DNA from: Ichthyophonus hoferi
Taxonomy: Eukaryota > Opisthokonta > Ichthyosporea > Ichthyophonida > Ichthyophonidae
Direction: 5' to 3'
Length of the DNA: 19,809 nt
NCBI GenBank assembly: GCA_002751075.1
Contig: NAOQ01000065.1
Location: 83,066-102,874, forward strand
Of the stretch, positions 9,420-19,314 are shown in pieces; within the stretch, counting starts at the first letter, position 1; each line of letters starts with the position of its first letter. Below the pieces are notes generated by a model. The model saw only the letters and a program-made list of their open reading frames with translations. It was not told the DNA's origin and ran no database searches. The translations under genes were made by a program, and so were the position numbers.

Positions 9420-10457
9420 TCAATCCAGTCGACCATGTGTAAAAGGCATACTCTTGCATAAAGTACTCAACCTAATGAATCGCCAACATCTCCATTAGCT
9501 GCATAATGCCCCATAATATCCAAAAAATATATAGTCCGAGAGTCGTAAATATGTGTGATTAAATGCCAAATGACCAATAAAGTTTAAAATAACCACGATC
9601 ATCCACTTACTAGTCTGTACTAAATATTTAGTCCTAATTAAATATCATTAGTGACAACATATAATTACGTAATTATCATTAATTAATAACTAGCTCTCCA
9701 TTACCGATTGAAACCTTATTCCAAACGCTGCTGAATATTTATAGGTACAATCCTACATGAACAATAAGTATTCTTTATACAAGATCTCATGAAGGATACA
9801 GCCTAACACTTATAGGTGCTGAAATACTTCAACAGATTCTGCTTGTTTGTAATAGTGTATATATTAAGAGGTACAGAATAGCAATCAGAACTTAACAATT
9901 AATTAATTAAGTCTTAAAGCTTTCAGCAATTTAGGAAAAGATTAAAATTGTGGTCATGGGAATGAAGTCGAAGTGATAAGGAGATGTAACCTTAAATGGT
10001 AAAAGGCCAGGCTTGAAGCTTACCTAATGTTCTACTACCCTAGACTATATACTTAAACTCCTGACCCGCAGCAGGGACCCGATATAGTAATTCAGTACTG
10101 AAATAAGGTTTTGTTACAACCAGAATTTGCGATCAAAAATCACAATCACAAAGCGTTCAATTTTTGTTTTGTTACAGCTTATTCATTTCTGTTACAAGAA
10201 CGTAGTTTAAAATTAATTTATCAATGCAAAGCTTGCATGTCGTGAATTAGCTTACGTATGATATAAGGAAACCCCAACGTAACCTTATCGAGATAGGATT
10301 AGACATTTCTAGTGGATCTCTATGATTTCATGAGTTATATTAGCCAATACGAATATTCAGTAATTGGTCCTAGAAAATCACAAGGTTGCTAACCAAAAGT
10401 TAGCACTGGCAATAAAATAAATGTGTGAAAGAAACGGTTCTAGACCGAGCCGGGGCG
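9420..10457. other. AT-rich spacer, no gene seen
   Basis: No open frame of note and no recognisable motif. Short runs recur (GTTACA several times near 10110-10200). CAAAAGTTAGCA at 10394-10405 is also present at 7202-7213. Confidence 0.5.
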
Positions 10458-10513
10458 GGAAAATATCAATAAACCAAATCTATCGGCAGGCGTCCGATTA
10501 GAGAACTAAAAAC
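10458..10513. repeat. Dispersed repeat, copy 2
   Basis: This is the relative of 5402-5458 in the same orientation. It shares AAATATCAAT, AAACCA and GTCCGATTAGAG in order. A G+C-rich patch (GAGCCGGGGCGGG) lies immediately to its left. Confidence 0.5.
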
Positions 10514-10552
10514 AAAAGCAATTAATTACCTTAAGAAGGAGTGTATGAATAG

Positions 10553-10753
10553 GCACAAAAGGAAAACCAAACTAGAAACGGAAGAGCCAAAAATAGAACA
10601 AAAACAGATATTAGCATATCTCCATTCACAACACACATCCCTACTATCACTGGTACCGTGAATATTGGCAAAGCATATATTTCTATTGACACTGACAATT
10701 CGAAGAGAGTAAGGGTTGTCGTAGACTCTGCAGAGGATACCGCAATTGCAGTT
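10553..10753 (+). pseudogene. Coding-like open stretch without a start, unrecognised
   Basis: Sixty-seven codons stay open between stops, without an ATG. The second half (TVNIGKAYISIDTDNS, then KRVRVVVDSAED) has alternating hydrophobic and polar residues typical of beta-rich folded proteins. The same frame goes on after the stop at 10754-10756 with a short acidic, serine-rich run. It could be an exon fragment or a gene relic; I could not fix splice sites. The open frame on the opposite strand here (10526-10759) is cysteine- and phenylalanine-rich and looks like its shadow. Confidence 0.2.
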
Positions 10754-10756
10754 TAG

Positions 10757-11380
10757 CATACGGAATCTGACGAAAATAACTTATCTCACACAAGTGAGGA
10801 AACTTTGACCCTTTGAATTAGTCCACTAGATTCGATTTTATCCGAGTCAAATTCTTTTCGCAATACGTTGTGTGTAAAAGATCATATGACTAAGAAGATT
10901 AGTGATAAAAGATGAGGCTTGGCTTTCACATATCATCAGTATACATGTACACCTCTACTAAAAAAGAACACCAGAATTGCTTTAAACTCAGATTGAAGTT
11001 ATACAAAAGAATCTTGAACAAAGCTTTAACAAGATGGAGGGATTAACTTCGATCAATATAGAGGAGGTCACAGGGACCAAGCCTGTCTTTAGTTATATTC
11101 AACAAACATGAACAAAGTCACCAAGGACTCATTACTTAGTATGGTTGGCAGGAAGGCCATGTCATAGCACATGATATGATAATTTTTGTTAAAATATAAT
11201 ATAATATACTGCTATAAAATATGCTATAGACTACTATGCAATAATATAATAATATATACTCTTATAAGTCGTAATGCATGTATTTGACTACACTAGAACA
11301 ATTTATTATTATTGTACAGATTGTGGTTATAGGTATAAATCTCACTGACAAGTATTAATTGATTTAGAATCAAAAACCAC
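10757..11380. other. Spacer, no gene seen
   Basis: Mixed then AT-rich sequence with runs of TATAATA around 11190-11260. No open frame or RNA gene is recognisable. Confidence 0.5.
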
Positions 11381-11386
11381 TTCTAC

Positions 11387-11392
11387 TTTATT
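11387..11392 (-). terminator. Candidate polyadenylation signal for the minus-strand gene
   Basis: TTTATT on the + strand reads AATAAA on the minus strand, about 123 bases past the stop codon of the HLH exon. This fits a short 3' untranslated region. AT-rich DNA gives such hexamers often, and another occurs near 11305. Confidence 0.4.
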
Positions 11393-11514
11393 AAAGGGAA
11401 ACTATGACAACATGACTTTAAAACGGGGTTGGGTTAAAAATGTAAAAAGGTGAATGTTCGGGATAAGCCTACTTCCTATTGGCTAAATAAAATCCGATCA
11501 GGGCCAAGCTTCAA

Positions 11515-12280
11515 TCATGATTTGTGGCTAGGGATCAATGACGCCATCTCACCAGGGAGAGCCCCAATACTCTCTGTATCATTCACATTCTCCTCTTCTT
11601 TCCTCTCCCTCTCCTCCTCTCTCTTATCCTGATTGCTTACCAGTCCATCCAATCCTGATCTATTTTCACTCTCACCACCGGTCTTGTCATGAGTGGTTCC
11701 CATGACAACAGGGAAGGCCCCAGTATTAACAAATGATTGCATGTTCTGCACATAGGATACTGCTGCATTGAGGATGTCCATTGTCGTGTTGTTAGGGCTG
11801 ACTCCAGGCACTATACGCCCTAATTGTTCCACATACCCTGCAATAGACCTAGTACAGGGACAGCATGTATGATGACTGCCATCTATTGGTCCCACTGATG
11901 TCAGAGGGTGATGGATAGATGATTCCATTGGTGGAACAGGAACAGGCGTCATACCCTGCCAGGCGGGCAATGTGCTTGGTAGAGAGCCTGCTGATTCATC
12001 GCGATAAGGACCATAAGGGCCGTTCCCATTGGTGGGTATGCCCTCCTCTATCTCCCCTTTAGAGGCAGGGTCAGAGGGATTGAGCATAGGGTGGGGAGGA
12101 TTATGGTGTGGGCCAATGGGATGGTAGTATGGGTCATGTGACATGTAGAAAGCCGGGCGGGTTGGCTGGTAGGAGTGAGGAGCAGTACCTGGAGGGGGCA
12201 TAGCATAGAAGTGGGGAGGGGGAGGCCCACTATGAGAAGATAGGGTAAGGGTTGGTATAGGGGCATAGGGACTAGACGAT
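11515..12280 (-). CDS. Terminal exon encoding an HLH motif without basic region (Id-like)
   Basis: The exon starts after a CAG acceptor (12281-12283 on +) and ends at TGA 11515-11517. The ATG at 12201 is probably internal, since proline-rich coding sequence continues upstream of it. Counting from that ATG, residues 1-115 are rich in Pro, His, Tyr and Gly. Residues about 118-157 match the HLH pattern: helix 1 has I-x3-V-x2-L-x2-IVP spacing (SIAGYVEQLGRIVP) and helix 2 is TTMDILNAAVSYVQNMQ, the ILxxAVxYI signature of HLH dimerisation domains. The residues before helix 1 (HTCCPCTRS) are not a DNA-binding basic region, so the domain would dimerise without contacting DNA, as Id proteins do. The tail from about 190 is charged (REEERERKEEE). 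It is probably the 3' part of the homeodomain gene at 13781-14374; a separate HLH gene is the alternative. Confidence 0.75.
11731..11850 (-). other. Helix-loop-helix domain coding region
   Basis: The hydrophobic positions of both helices match the HLH consensus with a short loop (GVSPNN). The helix-1 end IVP and the helix-2 core DILNAAVSYV are the strongest matches. The call was made by eye and not tested with a profile. Confidence 0.65.
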
Positions 12281-13780
12281 CTGATTATAGTGCATTATAA
12301 TGCATATGTATAAGACATACTTATAGGATATGTTTATAAATGTATTGATACTTACATATGTTATGATAGTATATAAAATATCAGTTTAACAGAATAAATA
12401 CCATTACATATATAATATAGTATAATATACTTTTATTCAAGGCATTTCATATAAAACTATTATATCATTACCTAGTTATGTATGTTATGTGTATGTAGGG
12501 TGCCGGTATGAGAAAAGAGATGAATTTTTGGTGCGCAAGTACATATATAGATAGTTAGAGTTGTAGCTTATATAAATTGACTTAGTAGATGTTATGGGAA
12601 GGTATAATTGTTTACATATATATGTATATAAGCAGTATAGTAAAAAAAAAAATAGAAAAAAATTAGAGAACGAGGGACGAGAAGGGTAATGCGGAAGAAG
12701 AGGTAGGAAAATTAAGGGCTGAGTAGGCAGCCATGAAGTAACTATTTTTAGTGTGATAGTATGATATATAATAAAATAATAATAAAATATATCATATCAT
12801 ACCTAGTAAAAGGATCCATTCTATAATCACCTGTCATAGCTGACTTTACTCCTGTTATAATCTATCACGCAGAGAATAAATTAGATGTCTAAATTATACA
12901 TGCCATATTAGGTAAGGCATAAATCATCTTACTAATGGAGCTAACTAATTAGGCCCCATAAATGATTTATATATATTAGCTATTAGCACTCTTTCTCTTT
13001 TTCAGCGAATGATTACACAATGCACTAATTAGACAGTTAGATTGTAATTAAATTATTGGTATCATTTATACGAGTAATCACTATACTAATATGGAGTTCT
13101 GTTTGCCAAATAAGGCAAGTTATATTTAACTTTCTTTTATCACAGATAATAAAGACCTGATTGTGATTGAACAGTAATTAAGCAGAGGGCTATATGTAAT
13201 AGTACTGCATTGACATTATCTTTCTTATAATATTATTCTATTATACCATATATGGCCCAAACTAACTAGGTGCCAAACTGGCATCTAATTGGCTGCTTAA
13301 ATACTCCCAACTCTCCCCTATACCAATGTATATCATTTTAAAATAGTACATAAAATCAGTACACGCGCAAATACAGTGAAATTTAAACAGCCTGATGATG
13401 GGTGTTTTTTTTTCCTCAAAATAAATGCATAAGGATGATATAAAAAATAAAAGGAATCAAATAATAATGATGTTACAGAAAAATTTACAAGCTAACTGCA
13501 TGATATTATATTACATACACCAATCAATAGGATTATATAATATATCCGCTCGATTTACATCATATATATATTATAAGAATAGTGAGATTATGAAGAAAAG
13601 TATAGTATATGCATATCTATGCGTGTATTATACAATATAATGTATCACAACACAACAGTATGGTCTTCGTATATACACACGCATGCATATATATATATAT
13701 ATATATATAAATATATAAGCGTTAATCATTTAGCGACTATAACAATAACATACCCTACCCTATCAACTCCCTCTCCTTAC
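12281..13780 (-). other. Probable intron of the homeodomain/HLH gene
   Basis: On the minus strand it starts GTAAGGAG, a strong donor, and ends ATAATCAG, a plausible acceptor. It is about 1.5 kb, very AT-rich, and holds an (AT)n run. The donor leaves exon A in phase 0, while exon B opens with the last base of a codon. A single intron therefore does not keep frame, and at least one small exon (length 2 modulo 3) should lie inside if this is one gene. I could not identify it with confidence. Confidence 0.55.
13687..13709. repeat. (AT)n microsatellite
   Basis: An uninterrupted AT dinucleotide run inside the probable intron. A shorter one occurs near 9348-9362. Confidence 0.9.
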
Positions 13781-14374
13781 CTTATGAGAATGATCCTCCT
13801 CTCTCTTCTGTACCTCTCTTAATTTCTGTCGCCTATTCTGAAACCAATATCTCGCCGTCTTCTCTGTCAATCCCAACCTCTCGGATAATACCTTCCTCTG
13901 TCTAAAGTCAGGAATATGAGACATCTGAAAAGCTCTCTCTAATTCATTCAGTTGGTTATGAGTGAACGATGTTCTCGTTCTTTTCTTTCTTTCTGGATCA
14001 AACTCCCATAGTGCCTGGCCTTGCCCATTATTATCATCTTCATTGGTTCTTTTTTCATTTTCATTGTCATCTTCATTTTCACTTTTCACGCTCTCTTCTT
14101 TCTCTTCTCCTTTCCCTTCTCCTTCCACGGGTGGTTCAAGAGGTATTTGCAAAGTAATTGTCGGTGGTTGTTGGGCATCCTGTTGACCATTACCACTATG
14201 TGGTACGTTGGGAGGCGAGAGAGTTGATGATAATGTACCTGGAATAACAGTTGCTTCAACTGAATTATGAGATTGTTTTTCAGGTTCGGTTTCGGTTGTA
14301 CTATGGTCAGACAGGGCCTTTTCTGACTCCATAGGACTTGAAGAAAGAACCGTTGGTGGTAAATTATCACTCAT
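13781..14374 (-). CDS. Paired-like (Q50) homeodomain transcription factor, 5' coding exon
   Basis: Starts at ATG 14374 and codes 198 residues to a perfect donor (AAG|GTAAGG); without splicing it would end five codons later at a stop. Residues 1-65 are Ser/Thr/Pro-rich, 62-75 Gln-rich, 83-117 strongly acidic with Glu/Lys/Asn, and 130-189 form a complete 60-residue homeodomain. The diagnostic residues L16, F20, W48, F49, N51 and R53 are present. D27 and E42, with ELERAF in helix 1, fit the paired-like class, and Gln at position 50 excludes the Ser50 Pax type. Position 47 is Tyr and 45-46 are Ala-Arg, which is unusual. No paired box precedes it. It should act in the nucleus as a sequence-specific DNA-binding regulator. 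It is probably spliced to the HLH exon downstream. I cannot name the orthologue. Confidence 0.92.
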
Positions 14375-14418
14375 GTTTTCCTACAAGCTAACTACTAAAA
14401 ACAAAATATAGGCAAGTT

Positions 14419-14450
14419 GTTCGTAAGTTCGTAAGTTTGTAAGTTTGTAT
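14419..14450. repeat. Four 8-bp tandem units in the homeodomain gene leader
   Basis: GTTCGTAA twice, then GTTTGTAA, then GTTTGTAT, without gaps. The block lies 45-76 bases upstream of the ATG on the minus strand, in the 5' leader or core promoter. On the coding strand it reads as TTAC(G/A)AAC repeats. Confidence 0.8.
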
Positions 14451-14586
14451 GAATACGCCTATAGTTTATACTTTCAAAAATGTAATACAAAGAATACAGT
14501 ATGCTAATAATATAAGAGTATCACTATTACTATTAGGGTCACAGTTAAATATAAAGTTATACACAAAGCAACATGTCGCCAAAAAA

Positions 14587-14672
14587 CTCTCACTTTCTCT
14601 CACTTTCTCTCTTTCTCTCTCTTTCTTTCACTCTTCGTTCTTCTCTCTCCTTCTATCCTCTCTAATTATAAT
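14587..14672. promoter_or_regulatory. Purine-rich (GA) tract upstream of the homeodomain gene
   Basis: The + strand is almost pure C/T (CTCTCACTTT twice, then CTCTTT runs), so the coding strand carries about 85 bases of GA-rich sequence some 210-300 bases upstream of the ATG. GA tracts are common near animal promoters and could bind GAGA-type factors or exclude nucleosomes; no function is shown here. Confidence 0.45.
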
Positions 14673-14699
14673 CAGGCCCTCAATCTCACGTGTTAATTT

Positions 14700-15540
14700 C
14701 TTATCTCTATTTTAAAATAATTTAATATCTTATACTGGTCTATTATAGGACAACTACTGAAGTGATTTGTCGTGTAAGATTATTGTCCAATAATATTCTA
14801 ACATTAAGAGTTTCAAGTTTAATTGTAATTTTATGTTTGACCCAGTATTTCTTTAATCGCCATATCATTCTTCAATCTTATTGGTCCATATGTTAATTAG
14901 GGTTGCGGTATGCGTTTCACCCATTCCTGAATTTATGACTTCAGCTTTAATAATTTCTCTTATTATTAACAATTATTGTATATAATTTATTATTTATAAT
15001 ACCTCATAATGTTTTACTATAAAATTTATAGTATGAAATGAGATAACTCGATTATATTATGATATAATATAATGACCGGATTGAATCCGTTACCAACTGA
15101 AGGTTGAGAACACGATTGCTAAAACATAATAAATGATATATAGCAATTTTAATTGGAAAATGCCTTTTAATACTTTTTCTATTCAATGATTGGTCAAAAA
15201 TAAAAAGATGAATGCTTGGGATATAATAGAAAAAAATAAAATGAACTCTACTACGTGATTTTACGGCTACCCATAAAGTCTGAAACAGTATATATAACAG
15301 TTTAAAAAAATTTTATAGCTATTTCGACACGGATTATATACATGTATATAGGAATCAAATTGATAATCGTACAACCTTTACGGCGTAATTTCATATAGAC
15401 TAACTCACATAATTGCTTGGTTTATATGTTATTTATTAATACTTTTAATTCTTAGGAATGGTCCAACCAAAATGTGGTTTACATATACGTGCGAATATCA
15501 AATTTCCCATTTTAGATTTTATCCTTATTAGTAGTATTAT
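14700..15540. other. Upstream AT-rich region of the homeodomain gene
   Basis: No open frame of note. An ATTGG on the + strand at 14880-14884 gives a CCAAT box on the gene's strand, about 500 bases upstream of its ATG. Any promoter or enhancer of the gene should lie here or in the GA tract, but no specific site can be supported beyond that. Confidence 0.35.
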
Positions 15541-15570
15541 TGTAAATATTATACTATTGTAATTACTTTT

Positions 15571-15660
15571 ACTATTAATAATAATAATATTATTATGATT
15601 AGTATTATTATTATTATTATTACTATTGCCATGCTATTGTTACTAATGTCATTATTATTC
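15571..15660. repeat. Imperfect ATT/TAA trinucleotide repeat
   Basis: Runs of AATAAT switch to ATTATT, giving a partly palindromic block, followed by interrupted TTATTAC and ATTATT units. Confidence 0.8.
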
Positions 15661-16860
15661 AAAGCAAACATCAATTTGTAAACATTTTTAAACATGATTC
15701 AATAAAAACCATGCAGTCACAAAGAGACAACTGATTGGCTGCCACATATATGGAATCTTAGAGCACGGGGTTGCGTTATTACTAATCGGGATATTTCTAT
15801 TGGCATTGTACACCTTTTGACCAACCATTAAGCTTTATTGTAAAGCAACTCGCTATGCTAAATATTACTGGATGATGATTGTTGCTCTCGCATTGCGTAA
15901 CGGTCGCAGATGACTAACGTGGCATGCGGTCGTTCCCAAAGAGTAATAAATAATAGTGTAATATATAGTAGCTACCATCATGATCGTTATAGTATGTTGC
16001 ACATCGGCTGTTCTAGTATGGGGTATGATTAGTTAAATATTTTAGAACCGCCGTTTTTGTTGCAATAAAAAATCCTTACTGGACGTCTATTAGCTAATAC
16101 CAAGTCTAATAAAGTTAATAAAGTATATCTGTAGTGTCCAGACCGATTCTGGGTAGGTTTTCTTGTTCATCTAAGTAGTTAAGTTGTACAGCAGTTCACT
16201 CTAAGTGGGCTATATTTTGAAGCCTATTGAAATAGACACTTCAAGTAAATTATCTGTCACAGTACTTTTGCAAATATATAAATTTATGTTGGGACTAATA
16301 GATAATATAGATGCGGGAGTGTCCCTGTGTCCTAAATTCTTGTAGAAGAGAAGGAAGTACCAAATTAAGTTGTGTTGAAGCATTTGCTGATGCATTCCCA
16401 AGAACGGATATTGATACACTCATATTCGCATTATTAAACATATCAGCAGAAATTAAGGATTAGACTACCAAAATTTAAGAATATGCAGTTAGTTAGACAC
16501 CCAATTATTGACTAATTGTCAAGTGACTGTGTTGATTGTCCGTCGTAACCCCCACGGCAAAGTTGCCCTCTGCTATTGATTGGTTCAATTTGAATCGCGA
16601 TAGCATTAAGCACCAATAGATTGCAGAAACTATTTTCCAAGCTATTTATGCAATTTATATAATTATGGCTATATAAAGTAATACCCAAATTATTTAATTA
16701 ATTTGGTTTAAAGTCTAAACCACAAGTGTGTCTTAGACAATAGTGCATAGGAATCTATTATTAGGTAACCTAGATTGAGTAGCAATTGGCTTGTCATTAT
16801 GCGGCCATTATGCACATCGTTAAATAATAAACACTAAGAACATTTGCATTTGTAAAGATG
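15661..16860. other. AT-rich spacer, no gene seen
   Basis: Several CCAAT/ATTGG pentamers and short open frames only (for example 16210-16419 on minus), none with a recognisable motif. Confidence 0.5.
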
Positions 16861-16868
16861 TCCAAAAA

Positions 16869-16910
16869 ACCCCTCTGCGTGCAGAAAGGGGTCACAAGCT
16901 GTATATACAG
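16869..16910. repeat. Strong hairpin followed by a 12-bp palindrome
   Basis: ACCCCTCTGC (16869-16878) pairs with GCAGA and GGGGT (16881-16892) around a 2-base turn, with a 2-base AA bulge. Six bases on is CTGTATATACAG (16899-16910), a perfect palindrome. The G+C-rich stem stands out in AT-rich surroundings. Confidence 0.65.
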
Positions 16911-17129
16911 AATATAGATTTCTTGTTTATATTTATTTGCGGTGTTCCTATATTTTTTTGTAATCTAAGTTGTATTAACTATACGGTAATTAGTCCATAA
17001 AGGCAAACATTTGAATTTAATTACAGGAAAAGGTATCACTTGCTCTTGCAAATAATTTACCTTGCAATTCAACTCGTCATAAGTGAATTTTGCATAGAGT
17101 ACTAGATTATCTTTACCATCAAGCATGCC

Positions 17130-19150
17130 AGATGAGAGACCCTCAGCAGTAGAAAGATATCAGGGCCAGACCAGGAAGGCCAAATGGACTACCCACCTAA
17201 TGGTGATGCATATCTAGAGTGGGAACTATACCTGACCAACATCAATTCATCTACTGAGCAGGATGATGTGCTCAATCAGGGATTATGGAACTAGGCAGTG
17301 GTTGTTCATCCTACAATTACAGTCGATGCTAGTGCACTTTCCATGCTTAAAACAACAGTGGTGGTAGTGGAAACCACACCACCAACCCTCCAGAAGATCT
17401 GCCTGGCAGAAGCCAGCAGATAGGACCTGGAAAGACAGACACATCAATTTGTATAATGGGCCTGCTGATTCTTCTCAGCCAAGCAGGGATGCTCTTAATG
17501 ACTACAAGAAAAATAACATAAGTTACAGTTAAGGTACTTAGGCTACATATGGTAATTAGTTTTTGGAAAGGAGACCTGCTGCACCATATTAGGCCCACAG
17601 CACCTATGCATGAAGACATTGCATCTCATCAGAAAGGGCCAATGATTTTTATGGACAGCAGATTTCATAGAGGTAATAATGGAGCAAACATTTGTTGTGA
17701 CCAGGGCCTGGTCACAGTATTCTACAACTGGACTAAGTCAGTCTTGTTTTAGGCTACCCAGCAGTGGTCATTATGACCCATATTACTCCACAAATGGACA
17801 GCAGACCAAGGTGGACAGCATCAACCATGGACCATTAAGGAAACAGAAGTATAGGGAGCAGCCAACTATATAACAGTCAATTCTCACTAACCTATGCCTG
17901 GAATAGGAGAATTTCAAGGTATATTGATGGATGACCATACATTCCTTACATTAGCTTATCGAATATGACTTGTTTAATATAACTAAACACTTCAGGGATA
18001 CCAAAACTGTCACTAATAACACTGAAAGATCTACATGACCAATGGCATTTGGTGCTACATTTATAGTTAGGCACCATGGGGGTCAATCTGTACATTACTT
18101 ACCCATTACCTTCCATGGCAGTTGATGAACTGACCAACCAGAAGTGGGCCAATGGGAACATCATACACCTTATAATCAGTTACTCTGACAAGTGGACCTT
18201 GTACATAAATGAGCTTTGTACCACATATGTCATCTGGTTACCAATGTTCTTCTTTACTGGTAGTAATGCTCTTGATAATTTGGAACAGATTTTGGACATC
18301 TGGCAGCATATTGCCCCCAAGCTGAAGGACATGGCTTTGCAATTCTTGATAAAAGTCGATGATATTGTCCAGCACTTGGCCTTTTGTGGTTATTTCCTTC
18401 AGAACCATGAACTCTACGAAAACGTAAATGCTGCCATATATAAGTTCCCAATTTATAAAATGTGGGTCTTGAATCTGGTCTCCAGTCCCTACATGAATAA
18501 TGTATTAATTATGGAACTTATAAATTTTTATGACCCTTGGAGGTAATCATCAAGCACCAAGGACCTCAGAGGCAGGATCAAAATCCTCAATGCTTTCTCA
18601 TTTAATGTACTGTCTATGAAAGCGTTGTATTGTGTTACCTGCAATGGCTTAGACATAAGATGTTTGAATGTACCTCAATAAACATGATTAGAACAGGAGA
18701 AAGTATAATGGAAATTGTCTAGCCAGGAAACAAAAAAAGCAGAACACCTCTTCTGTAAAAATCGCCTTTCCTCCAAAATTCATAACGCACAGAGCTGCTA
18801 GGATAAAGGTTTTAAGGCTTCACCATCAGTCAATGTAGCACTAGAACCTGCTATTATGTGGAGTGAGAAAACATAGAAACTCATCGACTACTTCAAGGAA
18901 AAAAACAATAAAGGAATTTAGTCAATTTTCAGGGGTTATTGATAAGGAACTGAATTAATTAACCAGGGAGCCCTGCTACCTCCCAGGAAGATGAGAACCC
19001 AGCTGTAGCAAATACAGTGTGTAAATTATTGAAGGCAAAGGAGTCAACTACAGAGGCTTTCATTCCTGTCAACAAGGAGAAAATTTGAAAATTTGATGAA
19101 TCTGAAAATAATCCAAGACAGAAGCCAGCTTCTGTTCTATTAGAAGACTT
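17130..19150 (+). other. G+C-richer decayed coding-like segment, unidentified
   Basis: Composition shifts clearly at about 17100 and returns to AT-rich near 19200. Protein-like runs appear in several + strand frames (for example YLEWELYLTNINSS near 17205, SGHYDPYYSTNGQQ near 17770, AFIPVNKEKI near 19055), as expected for an old multi-kilobase coding element that has decayed. I recognise no reverse transcriptase, integrase or transposase motif and cannot assign a family. A fossil mobile element is the most likely reading; a decayed host gene is possible. Confidence 0.35.
18076..18546 (+). other. 156-codon open frame within the decayed segment, unrecognised
   Basis: The longest uninterrupted + strand frame in this half of the window. 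It encodes an N-terminal part with aromatic and hydrophobic residues (IIHLIISYSDKW, then VIWLPMFFFTG) and a helical middle (ALDNLEQILDIWQHIAPKLK). No known domain is evident. The neighbouring frames are also open in places, so it may be a relic. Confidence 0.25.
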
Positions 19151-19159
19151 GGATTTGAG

Positions 19160-19180
19160 TTTTTTTTTTTTTTTTTTTTT
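19160..19180. repeat. T21 homopolymer
   Basis: Twenty-one T in a row. On the minus strand this is an A tract, as would end a retroposed sequence inserted in minus orientation, but no SINE, LINE or gene copy could be recognised upstream of it on that strand. Confidence 0.85.
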
Positions 19181-19314
19181 ACGAAAATAGCATACGGCTG
19201 CCATAAATGCACGCAAAGCCCATAAACCTGTTGAATGTTTTACAAAGTAATTTAGAGCCAAAATTCACAATGAATCAGTGAGTTACAACTTATGTATACA
19301 CTGGCAAATCAGAA

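Noticed and set aside
10060-10090. G+C-richer patch considered as a tRNA fragment
   Set aside because: No cloverleaf arms or T-loop consensus could be laid out.
12048-12266. 72-codon minus-strand frame
   Set aside because: It is the alternative frame of the proline-rich HLH exon, whose own frame is much longer and has coherent domains.
13962-14227. Phe/Ser-rich open frames on the + strand
   Set aside because: They are antisense shadows of the acidic Glu/Asp-rich part of the homeodomain exon.
11515-14374. Fungal mating-type homeodomain (HD1/HD2) locus
   Set aside because: The homeodomain is a standard 60-residue paired-like domain, no second divergent homeodomain gene is present, and the primer-binding site nearby points to an animal host.
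17347-17619. 90-codon minus-strand hydrophobic frame
   Set aside because: Antisense shadow of the decayed + strand coding-like segment; no motif.
18959-19261. 100-codon minus-strand frame
   Set aside because: It spans the T21 tract, read as poly-lysine, and lies antisense to more protein-like + strand sequence.
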